DNA of 64,000 nucleotides, from contig CALELS010000014.1 of assembly GCA_937902735.1 (NCBI GenBank), positions 90,042-154,041 of the forward strand. Direction: 5' to 3'. The notes under the pieces were generated by a model. The model saw nothing but the letters and a program-made list of their open reading frames with translations. It did not search any database and had not been told where the DNA came from. The stretch is from an uncultured Caryophanales bacterium (GTDB lineage Bacteria > Bacillota_I > Bacilli_A > RFN20 > CAG-826). Positions 35,206 to 45,500 of this stretch are shown piece after piece; positions within the stretch are counted from its first letter, which is position 1; every line of letters starts with the position of its first letter. A program made the position numbers and the translations under genes.

Positions 35206-35843
35206 TATTTTTTCCTCATAATATCAAAGATTCTTGTTCCTTCTTCATCAAAATCTAATTGATTATATTTTTCAGTAGCTCTTCTTACGTTTTCAAAATA
35301 AGAATTAATGTAAGTTCCATTCGATTCTATACATTTTATATATTTCAATTCTTTAATAGCTTTTTCAGATATTAAGGCATATTGAATTCCTAGATCACCT
35401 AATTCAAAAGATTTATTTAATTGTTCAAGGGTAATATTTCCGTTTAAGAAATCTCGTGGAAATCTAAAATATGCATCATCTGCTCTATAGCCAATAACTA
35501 CATCATATTGATTTATGTCAATATAGTAATTATCTTCTAGAAATTTAAGTCTGTTTTTGTAGTTATTGTTAAGAGAACTACTTGGCGTTCTAAAATGCAT
35601 TAATATTGCCACCCAATTTAGTACTGAATATTTTGATTTATCTGTTAAATCCAAAACCAAAAGATTCTTAAGATCAAAACTATATTCATTAACTACACCA
35701 ACAGAATTATTTCTACATGCCCATTCATGCGCGCTTTCTATGTTGAGTGTCAAATAAAAAGCTGGACCATAGTCGTTATTTTCGCCCGAACCCTTCGTAA
35801 TTGGTTCTTCAATTATTAATTTACTTCCATGATATAATTTCAT
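35205..35843 (-). CDS. DUF3990 (ADP-ribosyltransferase-like) protein
   Basis: A 212-aa protein matching the DUF3990 pattern: MKLYHGSKLIIEEPI at the start, NDYGPAFYLTLNIESAHEWA as the second block and LGIQYALISEKAIKEL as the third. DUF3990 belongs to the ADP-ribosyltransferase-like superfamily, where the first two blocks bind NAD. It is the upstream gene of a two-gene unit with an HTH protein. TTTACT-17-CATAAT on the minus strand ends 6 nt before the ATG, so the transcript is probably leaderless. Toxin or effector role is likely but not shown. Confidence 0.8.
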   Translation of the reverse strand: MKLYHGSKLIIEEPITKGSGENNDYGPAFYLTLNIESAHEWACRNNSVGVVNEYSFDLKNLLVLDLTDKSKYSVLNWVAILMHFRTPSSSLNNNYKNRLKFLEDNYYIDINQYDVVIGYRADDAYFRFPRDFLNGNITLEQLNKSFELGDLGIQYALISEKAIKELKYIKCIESNGTYINSYFENVRRATEKYNQLDFDEEGTRIFDIMRKK

Positions 35844-35944
35844 GTCTATATTATGTCATTTTTGTATACTACAGTAAACATTTTTGATATAAATCCTAAT
35901 TCTATGCATTTCCTGAGGGGTATCACATTTCAATTTTTCAAACA

Positions 35945-35968
35945 AAAAACCTAGCGCGAAGCTAGGTC
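35945..35968 (-). terminator. terminator after the clostripain-like gene
   Basis: Minus-strand stem ACCTAGC/GCTAGGT with a short loop and T6 run. Confidence 0.88.
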
Positions 35969-35991
35969 ATTTGTATACGTATATATATATA

Positions 35992-38900
35992 TTATGCGTG
36001 TGTACCTTTATTCACACAGAAACTTCTCCAAGTTGTGAAGTTTGTTTCACTTGTTGTGTAATAGGTAGATACGTCAGAATATTGTGATGAGTTTGGCCAA
36101 TACATACATAAGCCTTTAGATACGCCAGCACCCTTTTGAGCTAAGTTATAAGCAACTAAGTTTGCGTGAGCGTTCTTAACAGCAGTTATGTATGATAAGT
36201 CAATTCTGAAACTTGAGAATGCTGAGTTATTTTGAAGTTTATCAACGAAGTCCCAAGCATCAAATGTACAGAAGTAATCATAATCACTATCAGCGTAGTG
36301 TTTTACATTAGATGTAATTGCTGAGTTGAATGATGATTTATTCGATGTTGTAACGACACTATTAAGTTGAGCAGCCATATTTTCCCAAGCAGTCTTATAT
36401 GCGGCAGCATAACTTAAGTTGAGGTAAGATAAGGTTTGATCACCACTAGTGGAGCTAGAACCACCATTATCAGCAATAAATCCATCAACAATTGCTTTTA
36501 AGATAGTTGTGGTTGACTTCTTAGAGTATAAATCATCAAACCATGTGTCATAGTCCCAACCATAACCAGCTTCAGATTCTTCAGAAGCAATCATGTAATT
36601 GAAGTAGTGACTATTAGTTTCGGCAATATCTTGAACTGCCATTAAGCAAGCGTCATAACCAATCCATTCAAGTTTTTGACCAGACATGCCACAGTTAGAG
36701 AGAGCACCACTTACGGCGGTTCTAACTTCAGAGTTCTTTAAGACATCGTCGTTCTTCTTTTCATCGTAGCAAACACCTCTCATACCACCACCATGGTTCC
36801 ATAAGATAAGTCCAGTTCTTTCAGCTGGGTAGTTATTTAAACCATATTCGATGAATGATTGAAGTGTTGAAGATAAGCCCATTGAAGCATATTTTAATTG
36901 GTCATCTCTAACTAATGATTTATCCTCAATATGATATCTTTCAAGATATGTTGAAGAGATGCCATATGTTGAAGCCCAAGAATTAGCGCCACCAGTCTCA
37001 AGGACAATGTTAACATCATCTGGTTGACCACTTACTTTGAGCATTTCTTGAATATCACCGGTAGCTAATTGGTTCTCAGATTCAAGGTCAGCACCACATA
37101 TGTAGACAAGTACTGTATGATCATCTTTAGATTGTTCAACAACACTAATCGAGCATGTTGCATAAATTGAAGTAAGATTTGTTAATCTAGCAGTAATTGT
37201 TGCACTTTGACCAGTTGTTGCTGTTGATTTAACAGTTACTAAGCCATCAGTAGAAACTGTTGCTACATTCGTGTTGCTACTTGTCCAAGTAACTTCTTTA
37301 TTTTGGTTGGCATTACTTGGAACATATGAAACAGATAGTTGTTTTGTTCCATTTGGAGCAAGTTCAGCACTTGATGGAGTTAAGATAATACTTGTTGGAT
37401 CAGTTGGAGTTGGAGTACCAGTGACAACTGTAATGGATGAACAATATCCAGCACCACTTGCAGTTCTTGCAACTTTGAAGTAACTATAACCAGTTAAGTC
37501 ATAGACATCATTTGTGCCAGTGATCTCTGTTGAGAAACTACCAGCAGTATTAGAACCATAGACGGTTAATGTATTAGATTCGCGGTCATTAATTGTGATA
37601 GATTGAAGTTCAAGTTCTTCAGTAGTTTGTAAATAACCACTTGATGCTTTAAATTGCATCTTACTAGAGTAGTTAGCACAGTTATAGGCTTGGAATTTAA
37701 TTCCGCTATCAGCTGTGTAAACTGTTGAACCAGTTTGATACGTTGTTGGTAAGTCAGTATATGAAATGGAGAATGTTTCTTCACCACCAGCTGATGCAGC
37801 TGTAACGGTTACAGTACATGTAGCTGTCTTACTACCATCAACAGTTGTGACGGTAATAGTTGCACTACCAGCAGAGACACCAGTAACTGTACCACCATTT
37901 ACTGTAGCAACACTAGTGTTGCTTGAAGACCAGTTAACTGCTTTATTAGTAGCGTTACTTGGTGAAACGGTAGCAGTTAATGTCACTGTCTTGCCTTCTT
38001 TAACTGTTTCTGAATTACTACTTAAGGAAACACTTGTAACTGCAATTGGAGTAACTGTGATAGAAGTAGTTGCAGATGTTGTACCATTTGCAGTTTGTGC
38101 TGTAGCGGTAATTGTTGCACTACCTTGGGCAACACCAGTAACAAGACCGGTATTTGAGACAGTAGCAATAGATTCATTACTAGATGTATATGTAACGTTT
38201 TTAACGTTAGTATCTGATGGGGTATATCCAACAGTTAATTGAGTAGTTGCTCCTATCGAAATCGAATTAGATTCAGCACTTAGAGTAATGGATGTTGGAT
38301 AGATAGGATCACTACTTCCGCCTCCACTACCACCAGTTAATTGATAGACGAAGAATGGAGTATATGAACCAATAGAGCCATAGAATCTTATATAATTACC
38401 ATTGACGGCTAAGTAGCGGCTATTACAACATAAGTGACCACTAGAATCAACAGAGCATGTTCCACCACTTGTTGAATATTTGAATTCGTTAGAAGTTGGA
38501 TTGGCAATGTATTTACTTGCATTAGAATCATATAATGTCCAGCCAGAGGATGATGCGCTTCCAACAGTGTATTGGACCCACTCACTTTCAGTGGTGCTAA
38601 TTGTAGCATCCTTGGTGCCATTCCAACCTGTAACACCTTGATCGGATGAAGTTTTAACAACAACTGTATCACCATTCTTAAGCGTGGAGTTGGATGTAAC
38701 AAGTGTGTATGTTGGTTCAGCAGGTGCTGCACTAACAGTGACGGTACATGAACCGTAGACACCACTACCATCTTGAGCAGTGGCAAGGATTGTTGTACCA
38801 CCAACAGCAACAGCAGTAACTAAACCACTTTCATCAACGGTTGCAATACTTTCATCTTGTGATGACCAGACAAAGTCTGTATTTGTAGCATTTGATGGAG

Positions 38901-40563
38901 TTACAGTAGCATTTAATTGATGTGTTCCTTCAACTTGCATTGAAATTGAAGCTTCTGACATTGCAATATTTGTAACTGGAATTGCACTAACGGTTAAGGA
39001 AATTTCGTAGTACATGTTTTCATCAGTTAGGTTATAGACCTTTAATGTCCATGTACCTGCAGTACCAAATGGATTATTCATGTTGTACGAGATTCCTTTT
39101 GGATTAAGTAAAACTACACTTAAACCATAAGAAGCAAATTCACTATAAGCAATATCTTCACTTTGAGTATCATCAGAATATTCGATGTTGGCAGTTAATT
39201 TACCTTCAAGCTCATTTGCTAAGGTATCAGCAGTTGTAAATGCTACTTTTGTCATTGCGGCTGATACATCAGTCATATAGACATATTCACCAACATTTAA
39301 AGTAATTTCTTGTGGAATATAACTTCCATAAGAAACGATTAATGTATAAACACCTTTTGCTGGGAATTTAGCGGTTGGATCTATTGTTTCATCATATGCA
39401 TTCTTAATTACATATGTATATTGAGATGGATTTAAAGTTGTTTGAGTTGAGTCTGATTTAATGCTGTTAACGAGTAATGCATTATCATTAGCAAAGATTG
39501 AATTTGTTGTATATGTATCTTTGTTTGCATCAGTTGCAGAGAAACCAACTTCATATGCGGTTGGATTAACTGGTGTTCCAGGTTCAACTGTTCCACCGTA
39601 GTTAAGTGTTAAACCACATAAGTAAGCACGTTTTGTTGATGTTTCAATTTCTAAGCTTTCAAGAGCGCCATTAACAGCAACCGATCCTCCAGCATTTGGT
39701 GTAATTGTTGTTTTTTCACTACTACCGTTAACGTAAACATAGAAACTACCTGTATCAGAGCCATATTGAGCAGTAGCAACATCGATTGTGGTAATTTGGT
39801 TTTTAACATTTGATGAATTGAAATTGATAGTTAAACTACCTGTCGCCTTGCCAGAACCAAATTTTAGTCCACTTGCACCAGCAAAGATTTTTGTAGCACC
39901 AGAGAACGAAGAAATATATTCGTCGCCCGAGGTAACTTCGTTAAATATATTTGAAATTTCTTGTGTTCCATCAGAACCATTTGTTTTAAATGTGATATCG
40001 TAAGATCCACTTGTTTCTTGTGTTTGAGCGTCTGGGTTAACACTGCAAGTGAATTCAATATTAATAGAAAAAACAGAAACTGTTCCTCCATCAGCTTTGA
40101 ATTCAATGTAATAAGGGTGAGAACCTGTTTCTACTCTACTACCAGATACTAAGGTGAAATATTCACCATATTTAGATGTATCACTTACATAAGAGATACG
40201 AGCTTTTAATGTACCTGTACCAGAGAAAGAAGCAGTTATTGCATCAATGGACGTAATTTGATCTTTGTTAACAATAGTGCCGCCATTATTTAATACAGCA
40301 TGGTTTGCACCTGGGGTTGAAATATTTGTATAGGTGAATGTTACATTACTACCTTTTTTAGTATGTTGTACATGATCACCAGCAGTGTCTACTTTATTGC
40401 TTTGATCTAATGTGAGTGAATATTCACTACTAGCTTGAGCACCGAAGAAATGTTGTTTGACTCCAATCATACATGTTGTGAGCATGATTGCTAAAACCAT
40501 AGCAAAAAATGATCCAAACATTGTGTAATTGAATCTGCGACGTTTGTTAACTTGTTGGTCCAT
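35992..40563 (-). CDS. secreted clostripain-family (C11) protease with Big_2 domains
   Basis: A 1523-aa exported protein. After a signal segment (about 14-40) come strand-rich modules, four bacterial Ig-like (Big_2) domains recognisable by ITLSAESNSI, WSSSNTSVATV and GSATITVT-type blocks, and one module shared with the endonuclease at 42590 (YTDLPTTYQT, NYSSKMQFKAS, GTNDVYDLTGYSY). The C-terminal 350 residues are a peptidase C11 domain: VYICGADLES, the catalytic-His LILWNHGGGMRG and the catalytic-Cys WIGYDACLMAVQD. Clostripains cut after arginine or lysine. There is no LPXTG motif or C-terminal membrane anchor, so it is released or held by its N-terminal segment. AAGGGAAT precedes the ATG. 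Confidence 0.92.
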   Translation of the reverse strand: MDQQVNKRRRFNYTMFGSFFAMVLAIMLTTCMIGVKQHFFGAQASSEYSLTLDQSNKVDTAGDHVQHTKKGSNVTFTYTNISTPGANHAVLNNGGTIVNKDQITSIDAITASFSGTGTLKARISYVSDTSKYGEYFTLVSGSRVETGSHPYYIEFKADGGTVSVFSINIEFTCSVNPDAQTQETSGSYDITFKTNGSDGTQEISNIFNEVTSGDEYISSFSGATKIFAGASGLKFGSGKATGSLTINFNSSNVKNQITTIDVATAQYGSDTGSFYVYVNGSSEKTTITPNAGGSVAVNGALESLEIETSTKRAYLCGLTLNYGGTVEPGTPVNPTAYEVGFSATDANKDTYTTNSIFANDNALLVNSIKSDSTQTTLNPSQYTYVIKNAYDETIDPTAKFPAKGVYTLIVSYGSYIPQEITLNVGEYVYMTDVSAAMTKVAFTTADTLANELEGKLTANIEYSDDTQSEDIAYSEFASYGLSVVLLNPKGISYNMNNPFGTAGTWTLKVYNLTDENMYYEISLTVSAIPVTNIAMSEASISMQVEGTHQLNATVTPSNATNTDFVWSSQDESIATVDESGLVTAVAVGGTTILATAQDGSGVYGSCTVTVSAAPAEPTYTLVTSNSTLKNGDTVVVKTSSDQGVTGWNGTKDATISTTESEWVQYTVGSASSSGWTLYDSNASKYIANPTSNEFKYSTSGGTCSVDSSGHLCCNSRYLAVNGNYIRFYGSIGSYTPFFVYQLTGGSGGGSSDPIYPTSITLSAESNSISIGATTQLTVGYTPSDTNVKNVTYTSSNESIATVSNTGLVTGVAQGSATITATAQTANGTTSATTSITVTPIAVTSVSLSSNSETVKEGKTVTLTATVSPSNATNKAVNWSSSNTSVATVNGGTVTGVSAGSATITVTTVDGSKTATCTVTVTAASAGGEETFSISYTDLPTTYQTGSTVYTADSGIKFQAYNCANYSSKMQFKASSGYLQTTEELELQSITINDRESNTLTVYGSNTAGSFSTEITGTNDVYDLTGYSYFKVARTASGAGYCSSITVVTGTPTPTDPTSIILTPSSAELAPNGTKQLSVSYVPSNANQNKEVTWTSSNTNVATVSTDGLVTVKSTATTGQSATITARLTNLTSIYATCSISVVEQSKDDHTVLVYICGADLESENQLATGDIQEMLKVSGQPDDVNIVLETGGANSWASTYGISSTYLERYHIEDKSLVRDDQLKYASMGLSSTLQSFIEYGLNNYPAERTGLILWNHGGGMRGVCYDEKKNDDVLKNSEVRTAVSGALSNCGMSGQKLEWIGYDACLMAVQDIAETNSHYFNYMIASEESEAGYGWDYDTWFDDLYSKKSTTTILKAIVDGFIADNGGSSSTSGDQTLSYLNLSYAAAYKTAWENMAAQLNSVVTTSNKSSFNSAITSNVKHYADSDYDYFCTFDAWDFVDKLQNNSAFSSFRIDLSYITAVKNAHANLVAYNLAQKGAGVSKGLCMYWPNSSQYSDVSTYYTTSETNFTTWRSFCVNKGTHA

Positions 40564-40690
40564 AATATTGATTCCCTTTTTTAGATTTTCGAATCGTTTC
40601 TGCCCCTACAAGAAATACTCGAACTAATTATTATATTCTTTTATTTTATAAAAGGTAACATAAACTGATATTTTTGATTGATAATTCAAT

Positions 40691-41629
40691 TTATTCAAAC
40701 TTTTCTATTCTTTCTTTCAAGAAAATTTTGAAGTTATCAAGATTAAAATTAAAGAATTCGCAATTATCTAAAAAAGTTAACATTTCATTTTTATGCATAG
40801 TTATTTCAAACATCAATTTATCTGCTAGTTTTTTAGATAGTCCCATGTATGATGCAAAAGCACGAAAATCATTCTTAGTTAGATTCTTCTTTTTTCCATT
40901 TAAAGATAAAGCCATTTCATCTTGACTAACTAGCATCATGACAGGTAATAAATCATAAGATAAGGATAGATGATTGATGTTATATTCATTTATTAATGAA
41001 AAGTTTTTAAGATGCATATCAGTATTACCAATTAGATATGAGAAAAATATGAGTTGAAAATATCTAATTGTGTCCATAAAAAGAGTATCTGAATATTTCT
41101 TAATTACATCAATATAGCCTCGTTCGTATGAACCTTTATATTTATCGTGGGTTAAGGTATTTGATAGTTGGGCAAAGTCTTCCATTTGAATCTTAATTAT
41201 TTGTCCTTTCGATATCTTTCTATCTATTCTTTTGGTGATAAACGCATATTTATTTGAATATTCAATTAAGGCGTATTCAACAGTCAAAATATTTGCGATA
41301 CTAGCAAGACTCATTCCTATATATTCCCATTCAGGAAGATTTTTAAATCTTGATGTAGATGTTTTGATGATATATTGATAGTCTTTTGATCTAATTGTTT
41401 TTCTATTTCTAAATGAAGTTGATGTGAAAGAATATTTCTTTTGAACACCTGTTAAAGAATTTTTTTGATCTATGTTATCTTCTATAGATTTTTGTTCTAT
41501 TTCATCATTTAAAATAATTTGAGAAACATTCTTGATACCAAAAAAATGTTTTATACATGAAGGATGATAATGTCCTTTAATGGATTCGTTAAGAGGTTCA
41601 CCACAACAAAGGCATATTCTATTTTTCAT
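40691..41629 (-). CDS. hipT: HipT kinase toxin (HipA core)
   Basis: A 312-aa HipA-type Ser/Thr kinase lacking the N-terminal subdomain, which is encoded separately upstream. It starts with a Cys-rich CLCCGEPLNES...YHPSC segment, then NSLTGVQKKYSF (phosphate-binding loop), the catalytic LIGNTDMHLKNFSL and the metal-binding LSYDLLPVM. In E. coli O127 the HipT kinase phosphorylates a tRNA synthetase and is restrained by HipS. It overlaps the hipS gene by 11 nt. Confidence 0.92.
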   Translation of the reverse strand: MKNRICLCCGEPLNESIKGHYHPSCIKHFFGIKNVSQIILNDEIEQKSIEDNIDQKNSLTGVQKKYSFTSTSFRNRKTIRSKDYQYIIKTSTSRFKNLPEWEYIGMSLASIANILTVEYALIEYSNKYAFITKRIDRKISKGQIIKIQMEDFAQLSNTLTHDKYKGSYERGYIDVIKKYSDTLFMDTIRYFQLIFFSYLIGNTDMHLKNFSLINEYNINHLSLSYDLLPVMMLVSQDEMALSLNGKKKNLTKNDFRAFASYMGLSKKLADKLMFEITMHKNEMLTFLDNCEFFNFNLDNFKIFLKERIEKFE

Positions 41630-41945
41630 CTTCTATACCTCTTATTGAAGCTACCCCAATAGTGTCATTACAAAGTAATGTTAAGAGAGTGAATCTATCT
41701 GTTTCATCTAGATCATATCTCTTAAGTGCAACGTCAAGTAAATATCCTTCTGGTATCAAACCATCAAAAAAAGAAAACAATTGTTTACTTACATATCTTT
41801 GTTTGTTTAAAGGTAGGGTTAGACTAATTGGTTTATTGTTCTTGTTAGAAAAATATTCATCGGTGTATTCAAAAATATATCTAACATTATCGTCTATTAG
41901 ATAGCCACATAAGATTTGATCAAAATACACTGCTACTTTTCTCAT
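41619..41945 (-). CDS. hipS: HipS-like protein (HipA N-terminal subdomain)
   Basis: A 108-aa protein equivalent to the first subdomain of HipA: VYFDQILCGYLIDD, ISLTLPLNKQRY, FFDGLIPEG and TLLCNDTIGVASI. Separation from the kinase is the hallmark of HipBST modules, where this small protein is the true antitoxin. It lies 2 nt after hipB and overlaps hipT. Confidence 0.9.
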   Translation of the reverse strand: MRKVAVYFDQILCGYLIDDNVRYIFEYTDEYFSNKNNKPISLTLPLNKQRYVSKQLFSFFDGLIPEGYLLDVALKRYDLDETDRFTLLTLLCNDTIGVASIRGIEDEK

Positions 41946-41947
41946 AA

Positions 41948-42148
41948 TTACTTTTTAGATGGAACAACTTGTAAAGATAGGTTAAATACGTTTAAAACTG
42001 CGATTAGTTTATCTAATTGAATCGTTTTTTTATTGTTTTCTAAATCACTTATGAATTTAGTTGATACTCCAGCATACATTGCTAAAGTAGACTGATTTAA
42101 TCTAAACATTTTGCGGTATTTTTTGATTTCTTTAATGATATCTTCCAT
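41948..42148 (-). CDS. hipB: HipB-like HTH regulator
   Basis: A 66-aa Cro/C1 helix-turn-helix protein (FRLNQSTLAMYAGVSTKFISDLENNKKTIQLDKLIAVLNVF). It is the first gene of a three-gene hipB-hipS-hipT operon and presumably the autorepressor. GTAGGTGAA provides the ribosome binding site. Confidence 0.9.
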   Translation of the reverse strand: MEDIIKEIKKYRKMFRLNQSTLAMYAGVSTKFISDLENNKKTIQLDKLIAVLNVFNLSLQVVPSKK

Positions 42149-42231
42149 ATGTTCACCTACGAAATTAGTAAAGCAAAAATGTATTGATAAATCAATTATT
42201 TATTACCGAACGGTTATATTTAGTTTAACTT

Positions 42232-42537
42232 TTAATCTTTATGAATCTTTTTAATAATATAGTGACCACTAGTGTGTTTAGCAGTTATTTCTATTCTATA
42301 TTTATTATTTTTTAAAAGAGAATATTGATACATGCCTGATTCAGGATTCTCTAACAAAATAACACTATTATTTGTCTTATTTATTAATCTAAAAGATATT
42401 TCGCCTTTATCCTTTTTTACATCAATTAAAAGAATAGAATTATCATCTTTAATCCTTGGTAAGAAAAGATATCGATGGCAAGACATCAATTTATAATATC
42501 TTCTTTGGTATGTAATTGATTTAAGATTCCTACACAT
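42232..42537 (-). CDS. small protein, unknown function
   Basis: A 101-aa open frame, basic at the N-terminus (NLKSITYQRRYYKLMSC) and strand-rich afterwards, without recognised motifs. It has ATGACA-17-TAATAT on the minus strand ending 6 nt before its ATG, and no Shine-Dalgarno, the same leaderless layout as several other genes here. It lies between hipB and the endonuclease gene, on the same strand as both. Confidence 0.5.
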   Translation of the reverse strand: MCRNLKSITYQRRYYKLMSCHRYLFLPRIKDDNSILLIDVKKDKGEISFRLINKTNNSVILLENPESGMYQYSLLKNNKYRIEITAKHTSGHYIIKKIHKD

Positions 42538-42589
42538 ATCTATATATTAAAGAAAAGATGACATATTGTCATCTAATCTATATTATTTA

Positions 42590-45500
42590 TTAATCTTCTT
42601 TTCGTTTTTTTAACAATATTGGAGCACTTATAGAACCTAACCCAATAAGTGAAACAATACTAATAATTATTGCTACATTATTGTGTTCTTTTAGGACAAT
42701 GTTACCAATAGATTTTACTGGGCTAATGACATAGTCACCATTAGATAAAGTAATTGTTTTACCTTCATGTGTAGCCCATGCTTCAAATCTTTCACGAGCT
42801 GTTGCAATAACATAGTCATTTGAAGTCATGAATGTAGTTCTCTCGCTAGTAGATAAACCTTCAAAATATCCTTTAGCAACTGAGAATTTAGAACTACATT
42901 GTCCATTTGTATCTTCATACATGATATAGTCTGCAACAGTTGTAGCAGTTTCACTTCCTTCGGTAGTAATTGTTAATGAAGCACAATAAGCTGCACCACT
43001 ACCATTTTTCATGACTTTAACATATGAATAACCAGTTAAATCATAAACATCATTTGTACCAGTTATGGTCTGAGAGAACGAAGTACCATTTGTACTACCA
43101 TAGACAGTTAATGCATTGGTTTCACGATTGTTGATGGTTAATGTTTTCAAATTCATTGCTTCAGTTGTTTGGAAATATCCTCCAGAAGCCTTAAATTGCA
43201 TCTTAGAAGAATAGTTTGCAAGGTTATATGCAATGAATTTAATACCACTTGCGGCCGTTCTTTGTGTTGTAGATGTTTGATAAGTAGTTGGAAGATCAGT
43301 ATATGTAACTGAATCATCTTTTGTACCAGCATCATCATGAGCTTTTCTTTGAACTTGAACAGTTAATGAGCAAGTTAAATTAGAAGCAGTAATTGCGTTT
43401 GTAAATGTCTTATTTGTAAGAGATCCTCCACTTATAGCATCTGAATAAGTGAATTGATATCCATCATTAGCAAATGTGAATGTGGAGATAGTATTATCAT
43501 TATTATCTTTTACAGTAATATCTGATGCTGAGATAGTTTCACCAACATAATATGTTTTTGAGACTGTTGCAGTAATCGAAGATACTGCTTGGGCATTAAC
43601 AGTAATACTATAAGTGTTAGAAACTGTTAAATATGTGACAGTAATAGTTTTTGCACCTGTTGTGGACATATCAGGAGATGAGACGCTAGTTGGTGTAACT
43701 GTTAGGGATGATGAATCACTATAATAAGCAGTGACAACTAATCCTTCATAAGTGAATGATTCACCAACTGTATATATTGTTTTAACATTTGTTGTATCAA
43801 GACTAATTGATGATAGTGTTGGTTCGCTACTTCCACCAGATTCATATTCATAATTAACAACAATGTAATTAAGTCGAGATTGAGCAGAGTTGGTAAAACC
43901 AACCGCATTTGTCCCATCAGTTGGAGTTAAAGTAACTATTGAACTACTAACGGATTTTGTACAGTTAGTAAGTTTTGATCCGCCAACAGCAGTAGCATAA
44001 CTGTTGCTGTTTGCCGTAATTACAACAGATGTTATTGTGTAGCCATCCTTCGGAGTAATTGTAAAGGAATGAGATGTATATACACGCATTTCAGCGTATG
44101 TATAGGCAATGCTACTACTACCACCATTCTTCAGCCAAGAAACATCGAATGCATCGCATGTTGCCGTAGCAGATGATGTTGAACCGGTTGGGCAAATATC
44201 ACCTGTTAAGTAGTAGGTTGATGTTGAACTAGCACTGATTCTTTGTGAACCTTCTTCGGTAGAACCACCGCCACCACCGCTAGTTGAGACTGTAATTGCT
44301 TGTGATGTGGACTTACCACCATATGTGATAGTAACCGATGTATTTTCAGTCGTTAATAGAGTTGATGTCGAAGGACTAAATGTAAATTCGGAAGTGTGAT
44401 TAGCGTATGTATATGTATCAGATGTACTATTGTTATAGTACCTTGTAATAACTAAACCTGTTGGATCAAATGTTTCATCAACAGTATAACTTGTCTTTGT
44501 AGGTGCTGTAGCAACCGCAATTGAAGTTAAAGTTACATTACTTACAGAAATTGCCTGTGATGTAGACTTGCCACCATAAGTAATAGTAACGGAAGTATTT
44601 CCAGTAGTTAATGCTGTTGAAGTTGATGGAGTAAAAGTAAATTCAGAAGTATGATTAGCGTATGTATATGTATCCGACGTTGAATCACTATATGTTCTAG
44701 TTATTACCAAACCAGTAGGATCGAAATTCTCACCAGCATAATATGAAGTTTTACTAGGCGCGGTTGACACCGATATAGAAGATAAAGTCTTAGCAGCATT
44801 AACACTAATCGCTTGGTTACATGATTTACCACCATAGGTGATAGTAACAGAAGCATTGCTTGTAGTTAAAGCTGTTGATGTTGAAGGACTAAATGTAAAG
44901 TCTGAAGTATGATTAGCGTATGTATATGTATCAGATGTGCTATCTGAATAAGTTCTAGTGATTACTAGTCCTGTTGGATCAAAATATTCTCCAGCAGTAT
45001 AAGTTGTTTTAGTTGGAGCGGTTGCAACTGAGATTGAAGACAAAGTCTTTGATGCAGCTTGAGTGATTGTTATTCCACCAGATTTAGCACCACCACTTAC
45101 TGTTCCTGCACTTATTCTAAAATATGATGGATTACCACTAATATTAACTGTTTGACCACCGGTGATTGAATAAGATGTGCCAGAAGATGGATTTTGCGAA
45201 CTACCAACATATACTGTTCCGGAGAAAGAGCCAGTCGAAGGAGCAGCGATTGTTATACTGCTTATATTAGTAATTGGAGTAGTGTTATACATGTAACCTT
45301 GACCACTCTTCCATTGGATGTTACCACTGGAATAACTATTACCAATGTTTGAACAAGAAAAGGAATAATTACTTGCAGTAAATGAATTTGAGGAATAAGA
45401 ACTTGGAACATCGCTAACATTGATTGTTAAGCCTTCTCCAACTGGTGTATCACCACCACCAGAGCCAGATGAAGAAACTGTAACGGCACAAGTTGCACTG

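Noticed and set aside
37766..38242. Long plus-strand open frame opposite the clostripain-like gene
   Set aside because: It is antisense to Ser/Thr-rich Big_2 coding DNA, has low-complexity Val/Thr content and no RBS.
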